The notes: a model not told the origin generated them from the sequence alone. A stretch of 64,000 bases of DNA from Bin87 sp965261925 (GCA_965261925.1 OZ253486.1:1364001-1428000), one strand, 5' to 3'; positions 34,635 through 44,680 are shown, numbered from the stretch's first letter. Made by a program: numbers and translations.

Positions 34635-35564
34635 CTACCGACCGCGCAAACGGGGATCGAGAGTGTCGCGCAAGGCGTCGCCCAGGAAGTTGATGGAGAA
34701 CACAATGACGGAAATCGCCAGGCCGGGGAAGACCGCCAGCCACGGGGCGTTGCGGATGTATTGCGACGCGCCTTCGGTGAGCATCCCGCCCCAGGTGGGC
34801 ACGTCCGGCGGCACTCCAACGCCCAGGAAGCTGAGCGACGCTTCGATAACGATGGCCAGACCGAGGGTGATCGTACTCAGCACGATGTAACTGGCGGTCA
34901 CGTTGGGCAGAATATGCTTGATCATGATCCGCCACGGCCGCGCGCCGATGGCCTGGGCCGCCAGCGTGTAGTCCAGCTCCTTGATGCTGAGGACCTGCGA
35001 GCGTATTACCCGTATCGCCCCTGGAACGAGGATCACCACCAGCGCAGCCACGATGTTGTTGACCGACGCTCCAAGCGCCGCCATCAGCCCCAGCGCCATG
35101 ATGATCGCCGGGAACGCCATCAGCGCGTCCACAACACGCTGAATGATCAGGTCCAGCACGCCGCCGACGTAGGCGCTCAGGATGCCAACGGCGGTCCCGA
35201 TAGTGATGCCGATGAGCACGCTCATGACGCCAACGTACATTGAGATGCGCGCTCCGGCGATTATCCGGCTGAAAACATCGCGGCCGAGGTCATCGGAGCC
35301 CAACCAGGCAATGGACGAAGGGGACACAAAGGGGTCGTGAACCAGGTCCAGCGGATCGTGGGGAACTATCACCGGCGCCAGGACGGCGGCCACCAGGGTC
35401 AGGATAATTATGGCGGCGCTGATGCCTCCCAGGGGTTTGCTGCGGCAGAACCGCATGATATTGCCGTACCACGTGGGACGCGGCCGCATATTGACCAGCG
35501 TGCCTGCGTCCAAGGCCGCGGCGTTTCGGGCGCTCAGCGCGTCATTGGGCGTTTGGGTTGTCAT
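34635..35564 (-). CDS. Peptide ABC transporter permease, DppC type (set 2)
   Basis: 309 residues; close paralogue of 30415-31344 with the same coupling loop IRSQVLSIKELDYTLAAQAI and the same C-terminus DTLDPRLRGR. N-terminal cytosolic part differs (ARNAAALDAGTLVNMRPRPT). The start ATG at 35564 follows GGAGAA. Set-2 gene order (binding protein, DppB, DppC) copies set 1. Confidence 0.93.
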   Translation of the reverse strand: MTTQTPNDALSARNAAALDAGTLVNMRPRPTWYGNIMRFCRSKPLGGISAAIIILTLVAAVLAPVIVPHDPLDLVHDPFVSPSSIAWLGSDDLGRDVFSRIIAGARISMYVGVMSVLIGITIGTAVGILSAYVGGVLDLIIQRVVDALMAFPAIIMALGLMAALGASVNNIVAALVVILVPGAIRVIRSQVLSIKELDYTLAAQAIGARPWRIMIKHILPNVTASYIVLSTITLGLAIVIEASLSFLGVGVPPDVPTWGGMLTEGASQYIRNAPWLAVFPGLAISVIVFSINFLGDALRDTLDPRLRGR

Positions 35565-35621
35565 CGCCAGTTCTCCAATACCAATGACTCGTAACGGCTA
35601 AATCCAATCGGACAGGTGGCC

Positions 35622-36575
35622 CTACGCATAACGGATACGCGGGTCCAGCCACCCGTAGAGTAGGTCAACCAGCAGGTTTACGACCACGATCGACACCGCC
35701 ACGATGACGATGATCGCCTGGATTGTGGGGAAGTCCCGCTGGAACACGGCGTCAATCAGCAACTGGCCGATGCCCGGTATCAGGAAGATGCGCTCGATGA
35801 TCACCGTGCCGCCGAAGAGCCTCCCGAATTGCCACCCTGATATGGTCAGGATGGGCAACACTGCGTTCTTGAGCCCGTGGCGGGACAGCACGATGCGCTC
35901 GCGCAAGCCCTTGGAGCGGGCGGTCCGCATGTAATCCTCGCGGAGGATCTCCATCATGGAGGATCGGGTCACCCGCGCGATGAAGGCCATGTCGTAGAAC
36001 CCCAGCGCCAGCGCCGGAAGCATCATCTGCTTGACGTTGGCCCAGGGGTCTTCCCAGAAATCTTCGTAACCCAGCGGCGGCAGCCATCCAAAGGCGCGGA
36101 TCAGCACCAGGGTCAGCAGGATGCCGCTGAAGAAAGTCGGTATGGATATGCCGACCAGGGTGAAAATGCGTGACAGGTAGTCAAGCGGGCTATCCGGCTT
36201 GATGGCCGAGATAACCCCCAGGGGAACAGCGCAGACGACTGCCAGGCCAATCCCCAGGATCGCCAACTCGATGGTGACCGGGATGCGTTCGCCCAACCGG
36301 TCCATCACCGGGCCGTTCCACCAGAAGGAGGTGCCGAAGTCGCCCCGCAGCAGCCCACTCATCCAGTCGAAATATTGGACGACGATGGGCCGGTCGGTGC
36401 CCAGCTGGACGCGAAGTTCCTGCAGTTCCTGCTCGGTATAGGCAGCGTCGTCCGCGCTGAGGATGGCCAGCGCCGGGTCGCCGGGGATGAGCCGCATGAC
36501 GACGAATACGATCACCGTCACCAGCAGCACAGTGGGTATGAACAACCCGATGCGTTTGGCAGCGTACTGTCTCAT
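35622..36575 (-). CDS. Peptide ABC transporter permease, DppB type (set 2)
   Basis: 317 residues, MRQYAAKRIGLFIPTVLLVT at the start, coupling loop EILREDYMRTARSKGLRERI and end DLLYGWLDPRIRYA. Nearly superimposable on set 1, supporting duplication of the whole unit. Partner of the DppC-2 permease. Confidence 0.93.
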   Translation of the reverse strand: MRQYAAKRIGLFIPTVLLVTVIVFVVMRLIPGDPALAILSADDAAYTEQELQELRVQLGTDRPIVVQYFDWMSGLLRGDFGTSFWWNGPVMDRLGERIPVTIELAILGIGLAVVCAVPLGVISAIKPDSPLDYLSRIFTLVGISIPTFFSGILLTLVLIRAFGWLPPLGYEDFWEDPWANVKQMMLPALALGFYDMAFIARVTRSSMMEILREDYMRTARSKGLRERIVLSRHGLKNAVLPILTISGWQFGRLFGGTVIIERIFLIPGIGQLLIDAVFQRDFPTIQAIIVIVAVSIVVVNLLVDLLYGWLDPRIRYA

Positions 36576-36626
36576 GTGAGCCCCCTGACGTCCCTGACGC
36601 GATTGGAACCTGCGCCGTCCATTTGA

Positions 36627-38555
36627 CTAACGGTCCAGCCAATAGTCTTCATACTTGAAGAAGTATTGCACGGTGGTGGGCGGATGGAACCCCTTGATGT
36701 CGCGGTGGACGATCCAGAAGAACCGGTTCCAGCCCAGGTTGACCCAGTGGTTGTCGGAGAAATCGGCCAACCACAGTTCGGCTTCTTTGTTGATCTCCCG
36801 GCGGGCGTCCGGGTCCTGTTCCACTTTCTGGGCTTCGAACCACTCCTCGACCAACGGGTTGGTCCAGTCGGTGTAGTTCCGCGTCCCGCCCTTGTTGTAG
36901 ATGCCGCCGTAGAGGGCGTCGGGGTCGAGAACGACCATGCCTTCGCCCTGGCAGGATACTTTCCAGTCGCCGTCGGAATCAGGTGAGCGAGAGGTGCCGT
37001 ACTTGGCGTAGCCGGCGGCGCTGGGGAGGGTTTCGATGTTGCCGGTGATGCCCAGGGTTTCTTCGAGTTGCTGCTTGATCACCTGGCACTGCTTGGGGTA
37101 GCCCGCCGCCTGGCGCGCGGTGTACTCGGTATCAAAACCGTCGGGGTAGCCCGCTTCCGCCATGAGCCGTTTGGCTTCAGCGATGTCATCCTGGCCGCCC
37201 GGGCTGTCCTTGGGACGGATGCCGGGCCAGGAGTAGCACTCCTCGAAGGAGTGGCCCATGCCGCCCAGCGGACAGGCGATGCCGGCCGTGCTGTCCCATA
37301 TCGTCAGGTTGATCTCGTCCCGGTCCAGGGCCAGGTGAACGGCCTTCCTGACTCGCGGATCGTTGAACGGTTCCCGCTTCACGTTCATCATGAAGCCCCA
37401 GTTGCCGGAGGGCGGGAACTCGTGCATCACGTATTCGCCTTCCATCCGCTGTTCGAGGTCCAGGTATTCGCGTGGAGTCAGGTTGGAAAAGCCCCCGTTC
37501 ATCATGTCGATGTTGCGTCCTTCGATCTGTGCCGTCAAGGTCGCGGTGTCGACGATGATGAAGTGCTCAATGCGGTCGAAGTAGGGTTTGCCCGGCTTGA
37601 AGTAGTTTTCGTTCCGATTCACGAAATAGGAGTTGCCCGAAGAATACGATTCCAGGACGAAGGGGCCAGAGCCGGAGTTGTGCTTGATGATGTTCTCCGA
37701 CAGGTTCAGATCCACCCCCTGTTCCAACAGGTGCTTGGGCAAGATCTTCACGTAGTCAACGGCCATGAACTTGATGAAAGCGCCGGAGGGGAACCGCAAC
37801 GATACCTCGACCGTGCGGTCGTCCACCGCCCGCACCACGTCGTCGGCGTTGGTGGGTGCGCAGTCGCCACCGTCCCGGTCGGCCACCTCCAAAGGCACGC
37901 TGTACTGACGCCACAGCCCAGAGCGGCCGGCAGCGTTGCACGGGTTGCCGTACCGGAGCAGGCTGTACACGACGTCGGCGGAGGTGAGCGGCTCGCCGTC
38001 GTTCCACTGCACGTTGTCGTGCAGGTTGAAGGTGTAGGTCAGACCATCGGCGCTCACCTGCCAGTCGGTAGCCAGGTCACCCTCGACCTGGGCCGTTTCC
38101 ACACTGTTGTAATGCACCAACTGGTTGTACAGCTGTGAGTACGAGATCACGCTGGACAGTGAGGCGGAACCCAGTGGGTCCCAGTCCTTGCTATCCGCGT
38201 AGGCGGACATCCGGACCGTGCCGCCCTGTTGCGGCGGGCCGCTGGGCACGGGAGTGGGTGCGATACGCGCCTGGTATTCGGCCACCGGCGTGTTGGTGGG
38301 TCGGATGGTGGCCTCGGGTGGAGGAGTAAACGTCGGCGTGGGATCGGCTGCCGGCGCGGCGGGAGCCGCGGGGTCGGCCGGCGCCGTGGTTGCGGCGGCG
38401 GCCGGAGCCTGGGAGGCCGGTGCTGCGGTGGCAGCCGGAGCCGCTGGCGCGGCGGGGGCCGGCGTTTCGTCGGCGCCGCCGCAGGCTACCGCTGCCAGCA
38501 TCGAGATGCTGGCAGCGATGCTGACCATGAGGGCGGGTTTGAATCTGAACGTCAT
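36627..38555 (-). CDS. Family-5 solute-binding lipoprotein 2
   Basis: 642 residues. Lipobox MLAAVAC (Cys25) with GGADE following, a long Ala/Pro-rich linker with PTNTPVAEY, and a SBP_bac_5 fold (WNDGEPLTSADVVYSLLRYG, DKGGTRNYTDWT-like region near the C-terminus, end WLDR). The linker is the richest in Ala of the four paralogues. Presumably feeds the set-2 permeases. Confidence 0.93.
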   Translation of the reverse strand: MTFRFKPALMVSIAASISMLAAVACGGADETPAPAAPAAPAATAAPASQAPAAAATTAPADPAAPAAPAADPTPTFTPPPEATIRPTNTPVAEYQARIAPTPVPSGPPQQGGTVRMSAYADSKDWDPLGSASLSSVISYSQLYNQLVHYNSVETAQVEGDLATDWQVSADGLTYTFNLHDNVQWNDGEPLTSADVVYSLLRYGNPCNAAGRSGLWRQYSVPLEVADRDGGDCAPTNADDVVRAVDDRTVEVSLRFPSGAFIKFMAVDYVKILPKHLLEQGVDLNLSENIIKHNSGSGPFVLESYSSGNSYFVNRNENYFKPGKPYFDRIEHFIIVDTATLTAQIEGRNIDMMNGGFSNLTPREYLDLEQRMEGEYVMHEFPPSGNWGFMMNVKREPFNDPRVRKAVHLALDRDEINLTIWDSTAGIACPLGGMGHSFEECYSWPGIRPKDSPGGQDDIAEAKRLMAEAGYPDGFDTEYTARQAAGYPKQCQVIKQQLEETLGITGNIETLPSAAGYAKYGTSRSPDSDGDWKVSCQGEGMVVLDPDALYGGIYNKGGTRNYTDWTNPLVEEWFEAQKVEQDPDARREINKEAELWLADFSDNHWVNLGWNRFFWIVHRDIKGFHPPTTVQYFFKYEDYWLDR

Positions 38556-38604
38556 GTGTTTTTCCGTGCCAAGGCTAAGGAGTGTGATGGCGCACCGGTT
38601 ACGT

Positions 38605-40545
38605 CTAGCGATCCAGCCACAGGTCTTCGTGTTTGAAGCCGTACTGCACCGTTTGCGGAGCGACGAAGCCCTTTACGTCCTGGTGGACGACCCAGAAGTT
38701 CTGTCCGAGGGTGAGGCTGACCCAGTGGTTATCGGAGAAGTCGTGCAGCCAACGCTCGGCCACCTTGTTGATTTCGCGGCGTTTCTCGGGATCGAGTTCG
38801 ACCTTTTGCTCCTCGAACCAGGCGTTGGCTTCGGAGGCTTCCCAGTCGGTGTAGTTTCGAGTACCGCCCTTCAGGAATATCCCACCCCAGATAGCGTCCG
38901 GGTCCAGCACGGTCATGCCGTCGGCCTGGCAGCTGATTTGCCAGTCACCCTTGGCGTCGGCGGGCCGTGAGGTCCCGTACTTGGCGTATCCGGCCGCGCT
39001 GGGGAGCACCTCGATAGCGCCCCGGATGTTGAGAAAGTCTTCCAGGTCCTGCTTGATGACCGAGCACTCGTCCACGTAGGTTCCCACCTGGCGGACGGTG
39101 TACTGGATCTCAAATCCATCGGGATAGCCGGCCTCAGTCATCAGGCGCCGAGCCTCGGCGATGTCTTCCTGGCCGCCCGGCGTGTCCTTGGGACGCATGC
39201 CAGGCCACGTGGCGCATTCCTCCAGGCTGTTGGCCATACCCACCATCGGACAATGACCACGCCCGGCGTTGTGCAGGCCGCGGGCGTTATGCTTCTGGCG
39301 GTCGACGGCCAGGTTGACGGCCTGGCGCACCCGGGGATCGGTAAAGGGCTCGCGCTTGATGTTGAGCATCAACCCGCGCGTTGCGCCGCCGAAAACGTCG
39401 TGGGCGACGTATTCGCTATCGGTGCGCTGCTCCAGGGCGTAATACTCCGGCGCGGTGAGGTTCATAGTGGCAGCGTTGGCCATGTCGATCTGGCGCGCTT
39501 CCACCTGGGCCTGCGCAGTGGCGGGCGTGGTGATGATGTAGTGTTCGATGCGGTCCAGGTAGGGACGCCCTTCCTTGAAGTAGTTCGGGTTTTTGTTGAC
39601 GACGTAGGAGTTTCCGGACTGGTACGATTCCAGGATGAACGGGCCGGATCCGGAGTTGTGTTTGATGATGTTCTCGGCCAGGTTCAGGTCGATATCTTCC
39701 TCAAGAAGATGCTTGGGCAGGATCTTGACATAATCGATGGCCAGGAACTTGATGAACGCGCCGGAGGCGAAGGCCAGGTGGAACTCGATGGTCTGGTCAT
39801 CCACCACGCGCAGGGCATCTTCCGGATTGGTGATGGTGCAGTCACCGGCGTCGCGATCCGCGACCTCCAACGGGTTGGCATACCGCCGCCACAGGCCGGA
39901 ACGTCCGGTACTGTTGCAGGGGTTCCCGTAACGCAGGAAGGTATGGTGCACGTCGTCGATGGTGAATGGCGTGCCGTCATTCCAGGTCACGTCGTTCCGG
40001 AGTCTGAAGGTGTAGATGGTGCCGTCTTCGTTGAGGCTCCAGTTTTCCACCAGGTCGGGGATAACCTCGTTGGTGACCGTGGTGTCAAACTGCACCAACT
40101 GGTTGTACAGCTGGGAGTAGGAGATCACGCTGGACGTGGACGCCGAACCCAACGGGTCCCAGTCCTTGGTGTCCGCGTAGGCCGCCATACGCACGAGGCC
40201 GCCGCTCTGGGCCGGGCCGCTGGGGAGCGGGGTCGGCGCGGTGCGCGCGATGGCGGTGGGGGCCGGAGTGTTGGTGGGCCGCTGCGTTGCCGCGGGCGGT
40301 GGAGTGGCGGTAGGCGGCGCGTTGGCCGGCGGCTGGATAGGCTCCGAAGCCGCGGGAGCCGCTACCGTAGAGCCGGGCCCGGGCGCGCTGGCTCCGGTGG
40401 CCGGGCTGGCTGTGGTGGGCGCTGCGGCTCCGGTGTCTGCCGGAGCGGCCGGGGCTGGCGCTTCCGCCCCACCACATGCGGTTGCGATGACGAAAACCGC
40501 CGCGACGACGGTGGAAATAATAAACGGTTTAACTCTATACGACAT
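38605..40545 (-). CDS. Family-5 solute-binding lipoprotein 3
   Basis: 646 residues from ATG 40545 (AGGAGG eleven bases upstream); the longer frame to 40644 adds a segment before the signal peptide. Lipobox VIATAC (Cys24) then GGAE, Ala/Pro/Thr linker, SBP_bac_5 domain (YADTKDWDPLGSASTSSVIS, DGTPFTIDDVHHTFLRYG). No permease genes follow, so it may deliver to either permease pair. Confidence 0.92.
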   Translation of the reverse strand: MSYRVKPFIISTVVAAVFVIATACGGAEAPAPAAPADTGAAAPTTASPATGASAPGPGSTVAAPAASEPIQPPANAPPTATPPPAATQRPTNTPAPTAIARTAPTPLPSGPAQSGGLVRMAAYADTKDWDPLGSASTSSVISYSQLYNQLVQFDTTVTNEVIPDLVENWSLNEDGTIYTFRLRNDVTWNDGTPFTIDDVHHTFLRYGNPCNSTGRSGLWRRYANPLEVADRDAGDCTITNPEDALRVVDDQTIEFHLAFASGAFIKFLAIDYVKILPKHLLEEDIDLNLAENIIKHNSGSGPFILESYQSGNSYVVNKNPNYFKEGRPYLDRIEHYIITTPATAQAQVEARQIDMANAATMNLTAPEYYALEQRTDSEYVAHDVFGGATRGLMLNIKREPFTDPRVRQAVNLAVDRQKHNARGLHNAGRGHCPMVGMANSLEECATWPGMRPKDTPGGQEDIAEARRLMTEAGYPDGFEIQYTVRQVGTYVDECSVIKQDLEDFLNIRGAIEVLPSAAGYAKYGTSRPADAKGDWQISCQADGMTVLDPDAIWGGIFLKGGTRNYTDWEASEANAWFEEQKVELDPEKRREINKVAERWLHDFSDNHWVSLTLGQNFWVVHQDVKGFVAPQTVQYGFKHEDLWLDR

Positions 40546-40849
40546 TGACGCGAAAGCCTCCTGCCAAGGTCGGAAACGCCCGGATATCAGACGATCCCGC
40601 CGTACCGTTGACCGCACTTTGGCTAGTTCGGCACAGCGCGGCATATGCTAGTCGCGTGCCAATAGCATGTCAAGGAAACAAATCAGTATCATTCACATAC
40701 GGATTAGTAATCTACGATATACGTCACTATCTCAATATACGATAATCAATTATCGGTTTCGTAAATTATTGGGGACAGTCATTATGACTGTCCCCAATAT
40801 ATGTGCGTTTTCCGTAAACCCGGCGCGACGAGCGCCGGCAAAGCGATGC
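40546..40849. promoter_or_regulatory. AT-rich gap upstream of binding protein 3, with inverted repeats
   Basis: No gene. The gap holds a CGATAAT-CA-ATTATCG inverted repeat (40740-40755), a candidate operator or promoter element for the leftward genes, and the terminator-like hairpin listed at 40768-40798. AT-rich stretches here are consistent with a promoter on the minus strand; exact -35/-10 boxes are not clear. Confidence 0.45.
40768..40798 (-). terminator. Hairpin after binding-protein gene 4
   Basis: 15-bp perfect stem (ATTGGGGACAGTCAT) with a one-base centre, 52 bases past the stop of the SBP-4 gene. Long stem, but only a weak U-tract on the minus strand. Confidence 0.65.
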
Positions 40850-42730
40850 CTAGCGGTCCAGCCAGAGGTGCTCCTGTTTGAAGCCGTACTGGATAGTCTG
40901 GGGAGCAGAGAAGCCTTTGATATCGTGGTTCATGATCCAGAAGCTTTTGCCCAGGGTGAGGCTCACCCAGTGATTGTTCGAGAATTCGTGTAGCCAAAGC
41001 TCGGCTACCTTGTTGATTTCCCGTCGCTTTTCCGGGTCCAGTTCAACTTTCTGAGCTTCATACCAGGCATTGACTTCCGGCGCTTCCCAATCGGTGTAAT
41101 TGCGGGTGCCTCCCTTGAGGAAGATGCCGCCGTAAATTGCATCAGGGTCCAACACCACCATGCCATCGGCCTGGCAACTGATTTCCCAGTCGCCGGTGGC
41201 GTCTGCCGGGCGCGCGGTGCCGTATTTGGCGTAGCCCGCGGCGCTGGGCAAAGTTTCGATGCTTCCGGTGATACCCAGATGCTCTTCCAGGTCCTGCTTG
41301 ATTACGGAACATTCGTCCACATAGGTGCCCACCTGACGGACGGTGTACTGCGCTTCAAACCCGTCGGGATAGCCAGCCTCGGCCAACAATTCGCGCGCTC
41401 TGGCAATGTCTTCCTGGCCGCCGGGCGTGTCTTTGGGGCGCATGCCGGGCCAAGTAACGCATTCTTCCAGCGTATTGGCCATGCCGACCAGGGGGCAGTG
41501 CCCCCGTCCAGCGCCGTGCAGACCTCGGGCGTTGTGCTTCTGCCGGTCAATGGCGAGGTTGATGGCCTGGCGGACGCGGTGGTCGCTGAAGGGTTCCCGC
41601 TTGATGTTGAGCATAAAGCCGCGGGTTGCGCCGCCGAACACGTCGTGGCCCACGTATTGGCTATTGGTGCGCTGCTCCAGTTCGTACACTTCGGGAGCCG
41701 TCAGGTTCGAACCCGGAGAGTTCGCCATATCAATCTGCCCGCCGTCGATTTGGGCCAGAAGCGTGGCCGGAGTCGTGATTATGTAGTGCTCAATCCGGTC
41801 AAAATAAGGCAGACCTTCCTTGAAGTAGTTTGGGTTTCGGTTGACCTTGTAGTGGTTGCCGGATTGATAGTCTTCAAGGATGAACGGGCCGGAGCCGGAG
41901 TTATGGTCAATGATGTTGATGGCCTGATTCAGGTCAACGCCCTGCTCCAAAAGGTGCTTGGGCAAGATCTTAACGTAATCGATGGCGAGGAACTTGACGA
42001 AAGCGCCGGAGGCGAACGCCAGGTTGAACTCAATGGTTTGGTCGTCGACCGCACGCACTGATGCGTCGGGGTCGGTCGGGGTGCAGTCTCGACCCTCCCG
42101 GTCGGCCACCTCCAGGGGGACCACGTAGCTGCGCCACAGACCGGAGCGCCCGGTGCTGTTGCAGGGGTTGCCGTAACGCAACATTGTGTGCAGCACGTCA
42201 TGCGCGGTTAGCGGCATTCCGTCATTCCACTGCACGCCGGCGATCAGGTTGAAGGTGTACGTAGTGCCGTCAGGGCTGATCTCCCAGCTCTCGGCCAGGT
42301 CACCAACCACTTCGTCGGTGTCCGCGGTGTCGAACTGCAACAGCTGGTTATACAGCTGGGAGTAGGAGATGACGCTAGACAACGAGGCGGAGCCCAGGGG
42401 GTCCCAGTCTTTCGTGTCGGCGTAGGCGGACATATTGACGGTGCCGCCGTGCTTTGCCGGGCCGCTGGGTACGGGCGTGGCCGCCGTGCGGGCCACTGCG
42501 GTCGGCGCCGGCGTGTTGGTGGGTCGAACCGTGGCTTCCGGCGGCGGCGTAGACGTGGGGGCGGCCGCCGCGGTGGCAGCCGAAGCCGTGGTGGCCTCAG
42601 TGGCTGCGGCTGCCGGGGCAGCCTCTTCCGTAGGTTGGGGCGTCTCCGCTCCTCCGCAGGCAATTCCCGCCGCCAGCAGGACGGACGCGACGACACTCGC
42701 AATCAGGGTCGGTTTCAGGTACTTCGACAT
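40850..42730 (-). CDS. Family-5 solute-binding lipoprotein 4
   Basis: 626 residues. AAGGAG six bases before the ATG. Lipobox AAGIAC (Cys25) with GGAE, linker with PTNTPAPTAVARTAATPVPS, SBP_bac_5 domain (YADTKDWDPLGSASLSSVIS, WNDGMPLTAHDVLHTMLRYG). Very close to protein 3 from the domain start to the C-terminus (ADATGDWEISCQADGMVVLD against ADAKGDWQISCQADGMTVLD), so 3 and 4 are the most recent duplicates. Confidence 0.93.
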   Translation of the reverse strand: MSKYLKPTLIASVVASVLLAAGIACGGAETPQPTEEAAPAAAATEATTASAATAAAAPTSTPPPEATVRPTNTPAPTAVARTAATPVPSGPAKHGGTVNMSAYADTKDWDPLGSASLSSVISYSQLYNQLLQFDTADTDEVVGDLAESWEISPDGTTYTFNLIAGVQWNDGMPLTAHDVLHTMLRYGNPCNSTGRSGLWRSYVVPLEVADREGRDCTPTDPDASVRAVDDQTIEFNLAFASGAFVKFLAIDYVKILPKHLLEQGVDLNQAINIIDHNSGSGPFILEDYQSGNHYKVNRNPNYFKEGLPYFDRIEHYIITTPATLLAQIDGGQIDMANSPGSNLTAPEVYELEQRTNSQYVGHDVFGGATRGFMLNIKREPFSDHRVRQAINLAIDRQKHNARGLHGAGRGHCPLVGMANTLEECVTWPGMRPKDTPGGQEDIARARELLAEAGYPDGFEAQYTVRQVGTYVDECSVIKQDLEEHLGITGSIETLPSAAGYAKYGTARPADATGDWEISCQADGMVVLDPDAIYGGIFLKGGTRNYTDWEAPEVNAWYEAQKVELDPEKRREINKVAELWLHEFSNNHWVSLTLGKSFWIMNHDIKGFSAPQTIQYGFKQEHLWLDR

Positions 42731-43058
42731 CGTAACTCCTTCTTCGCGGCCGGCGGTTCGCCCGGCGGAAATCTGTCGCGAACACCGTTATGGCGAAAAT
42801 TCCACACTGCTCCGCAAACTGTAATATTAATCATTCGTTGTGTCAATAATTTGTTACGTTTACCGTATTTTTTCTTTTATAATGGACTGTCATCGATTGC
42901 ATCAGCGTTGTAAATGAGCGATTTACGTAAAATCGGATTATCCGTGCGGTGACGGGCCGGAGTGCGGGCATGGCGATGGGCGCTTGTTGACTACTCGTCC
43001 TCGCGCCGATAGGCTTTTCGCGCTGTTGCACCCCGATCATCTCCAGGAGCGCCGACAT
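42731..43058. promoter_or_regulatory. Divergent, AT-rich promoter region
   Basis: Lies between the minus-strand SBP-4 gene and the plus-strand enoyl-CoA hydratase gene. No gene. A TATAAT box (42878-42883) with TTGTTACG 22-27 bases upstream can serve the rightward gene; the strongly AT-rich part 42810-42890 is a likely promoter zone for both. Confidence 0.45.
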
Positions 43059-43895
43059 ATGACCGACACCGCTGCCGTGCAAACCCCAGCCACCGATACG
43101 CCGGTGGACGCCAACGGATACATCCTCGTCCGCCGCGAACCGCCGGTGGCCACCGTGACCATCAACCGGCCGGCGCAGCGGAACGCGATCTCGCTGGATA
43201 TGTGGGTCGAGCTGACCCAACTGCTCCGCGAACTGGACGGCGACCGGGACGTGCGGTGCGTGGTTATCGCCGGCGCCGGCGATGAGGCGTTTTCGGCCGG
43301 CGCGGACATCAGCGACTTCGAGCAGCACCGCAGCGATTCGACCAAGGGGCGGGTTTACAACACCGCCGTGGACGGACTGCTGGAGACGGTGGGCGAGATC
43401 GGCACGCCGGTCATCTCGATGATCCGCGGGTTTGCCGCCGGCGGGGGCTGCGAGCTTGCCGTGGCAACCGACCTGCGCATCGCCGCGGAGGGCAGCCGGC
43501 TGGGCATACCGGTGGCGCGGCTGGGCATCACCATCGGGCACCGGGAGATGTACGGGCTGGTGAACCTGGTGGGCAAGGGCAACGCGCTGTACATCCTGCT
43601 CTCCGGGCGATTGCTGGATGCCGACGAGGCCCTGCGCATCGGCCTGGTGAACCAGGTCGTTCCGGCGGACAAGTTGGAGGAGGTTACGTACAAGCTGGCG
43701 GCGGACATTGCGGCGCTGGCTCCCCTTTCCCACGCCGTCAACAAGAAGACAATGAACCAGGTGCTGGCCAAGCCGTCGCTGGACCTCACGCCTGACGAAG
43801 CCGACCTGCCGCTGACCCAATTTGACACCCGCGACTACCACGAGGGCTTTCGGGCCTTCCTGGAAAAACGCCGGCCCCAGTTCATCGGCGAGTAG
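43059..43895 (+). CDS. Enoyl-CoA hydratase/isomerase family protein
   Basis: 278 residues from ATG 43059 (CAGGAG upstream). Crotonase landmarks: PPVATVTINRPAQRNAISLD, AGAGDEAFSAGADISDFEQH (oxyanion hole 1), MIRGFAAGGGCELAVATDLR (oxyanion hole 2). A canonical Glu-x-G-GG region is absent, so hydratase activity is uncertain; carnityl- or other acyl-CoA reactions are possible. Followed by tlyA after 11 bases on the same strand. Confidence 0.9.
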   Translation: MTDTAAVQTPATDTPVDANGYILVRREPPVATVTINRPAQRNAISLDMWVELTQLLRELDGDRDVRCVVIAGAGDEAFSAGADISDFEQHRSDSTKGRVYNTAVDGLLETVGEIGTPVISMIRGFAAGGGCELAVATDLRIAAEGSRLGIPVARLGITIGHREMYGLVNLVGKGNALYILLSGRLLDADEALRIGLVNQVVPADKLEEVTYKLAADIAALAPLSHAVNKKTMNQVLAKPSLDLTPDEADLPLTQFDTRDYHEGFRAFLEKRRPQFIGE

Positions 43896-43906
43896 CGGTC
43901 CAACCC

Positions 43907-44680
43907 GTGTCCGAAGCTCCGCAGCAGAATCGGCGCAAGCCGGCCCGGCAACGCGCGGACGTGCTGCTGGTGGAGCGGGGACTGGTGGAAAGCCGGGAGC
44001 AGGCGCAGGCGTTGATCATGGCCGGCGCGGTGCTCTCGCCGACAGGGCCGGTTCAGAAGGCGGGGACGTTCCTGCCTCCCGACACGCCCCTGGAACTGCG
44101 CGAGCGGCTGCCCTACGTCAGTCGCGGCGGCGTCAAGCTGGCCCACGCCCTGGACACGTGGGCGGTGACGCACGACATTGCGCTTGAAGGCGTCACCGCC
44201 CTGGACGTGGGCGCGTCCACCGGCGGGTTCACCGACTGCCTGTTGCAGCGCGGCGCGGCGCGGGTGTACGCGGTGGACGTCGGGCACGGGCAGCTGCATT
44301 ACCGGCTGCGCCAGGATGCGCTGGTGGTGTGCATGGAGAAGGTGAACGTCCGTTATCCTTTTGAATTGCCCGAGTTGGTGGATCTTCTGGTCGCCGACGT
44401 GTCGTTCATTTCCCTTACGATGGCGTTGCCGGAGCCATTGACCCACCTGAAGGCCGGCGGCTGCGCGGTCCTGCTGATCAAACCCCAGTTCGAGGCGCGG
44501 CGCGGGGAGGTTGGCAAGGGCGGGATCGTGCGGGACGACACCCTGCGCGCCGACATCCTGGCGAGGGTCCAGGGCTGGCTAGCCCACCGCGATGACGTCA
44601 CCGTGGTCGATACAATTGCGTCGCCGATCACCGGGGACGCGGGGAACCGGGAGTTCCTGACGCTGCTGCGCAAGCGCTGA
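43907..44680 (+). CDS. tlyA: TlyA-family rRNA (cytidine-2'-O)-methyltransferase
   Basis: 257 residues from GTG 43907. N-terminal S4 domain (RADVLLVERGLVESREQAQA), then an FtsJ-like methyltransferase: SAM motif ALDVGASTGGFTDCLLQ, catalytic region VSFISLTMALPEPLTHL and KPQFEARRGEVGKGGIVRDD. TlyA modifies 16S and/or 23S rRNA and its loss confers capreomycin resistance in mycobacteria. Family assignment is strong. Confidence 0.92.
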   Translation: MSEAPQQNRRKPARQRADVLLVERGLVESREQAQALIMAGAVLSPTGPVQKAGTFLPPDTPLELRERLPYVSRGGVKLAHALDTWAVTHDIALEGVTALDVGASTGGFTDCLLQRGAARVYAVDVGHGQLHYRLRQDALVVCMEKVNVRYPFELPELVDLLVADVSFISLTMALPEPLTHLKAGGCAVLLIKPQFEARRGEVGKGGIVRDDTLRADILARVQGWLAHRDDVTVVDTIASPITGDAGNREFLTLLRKR

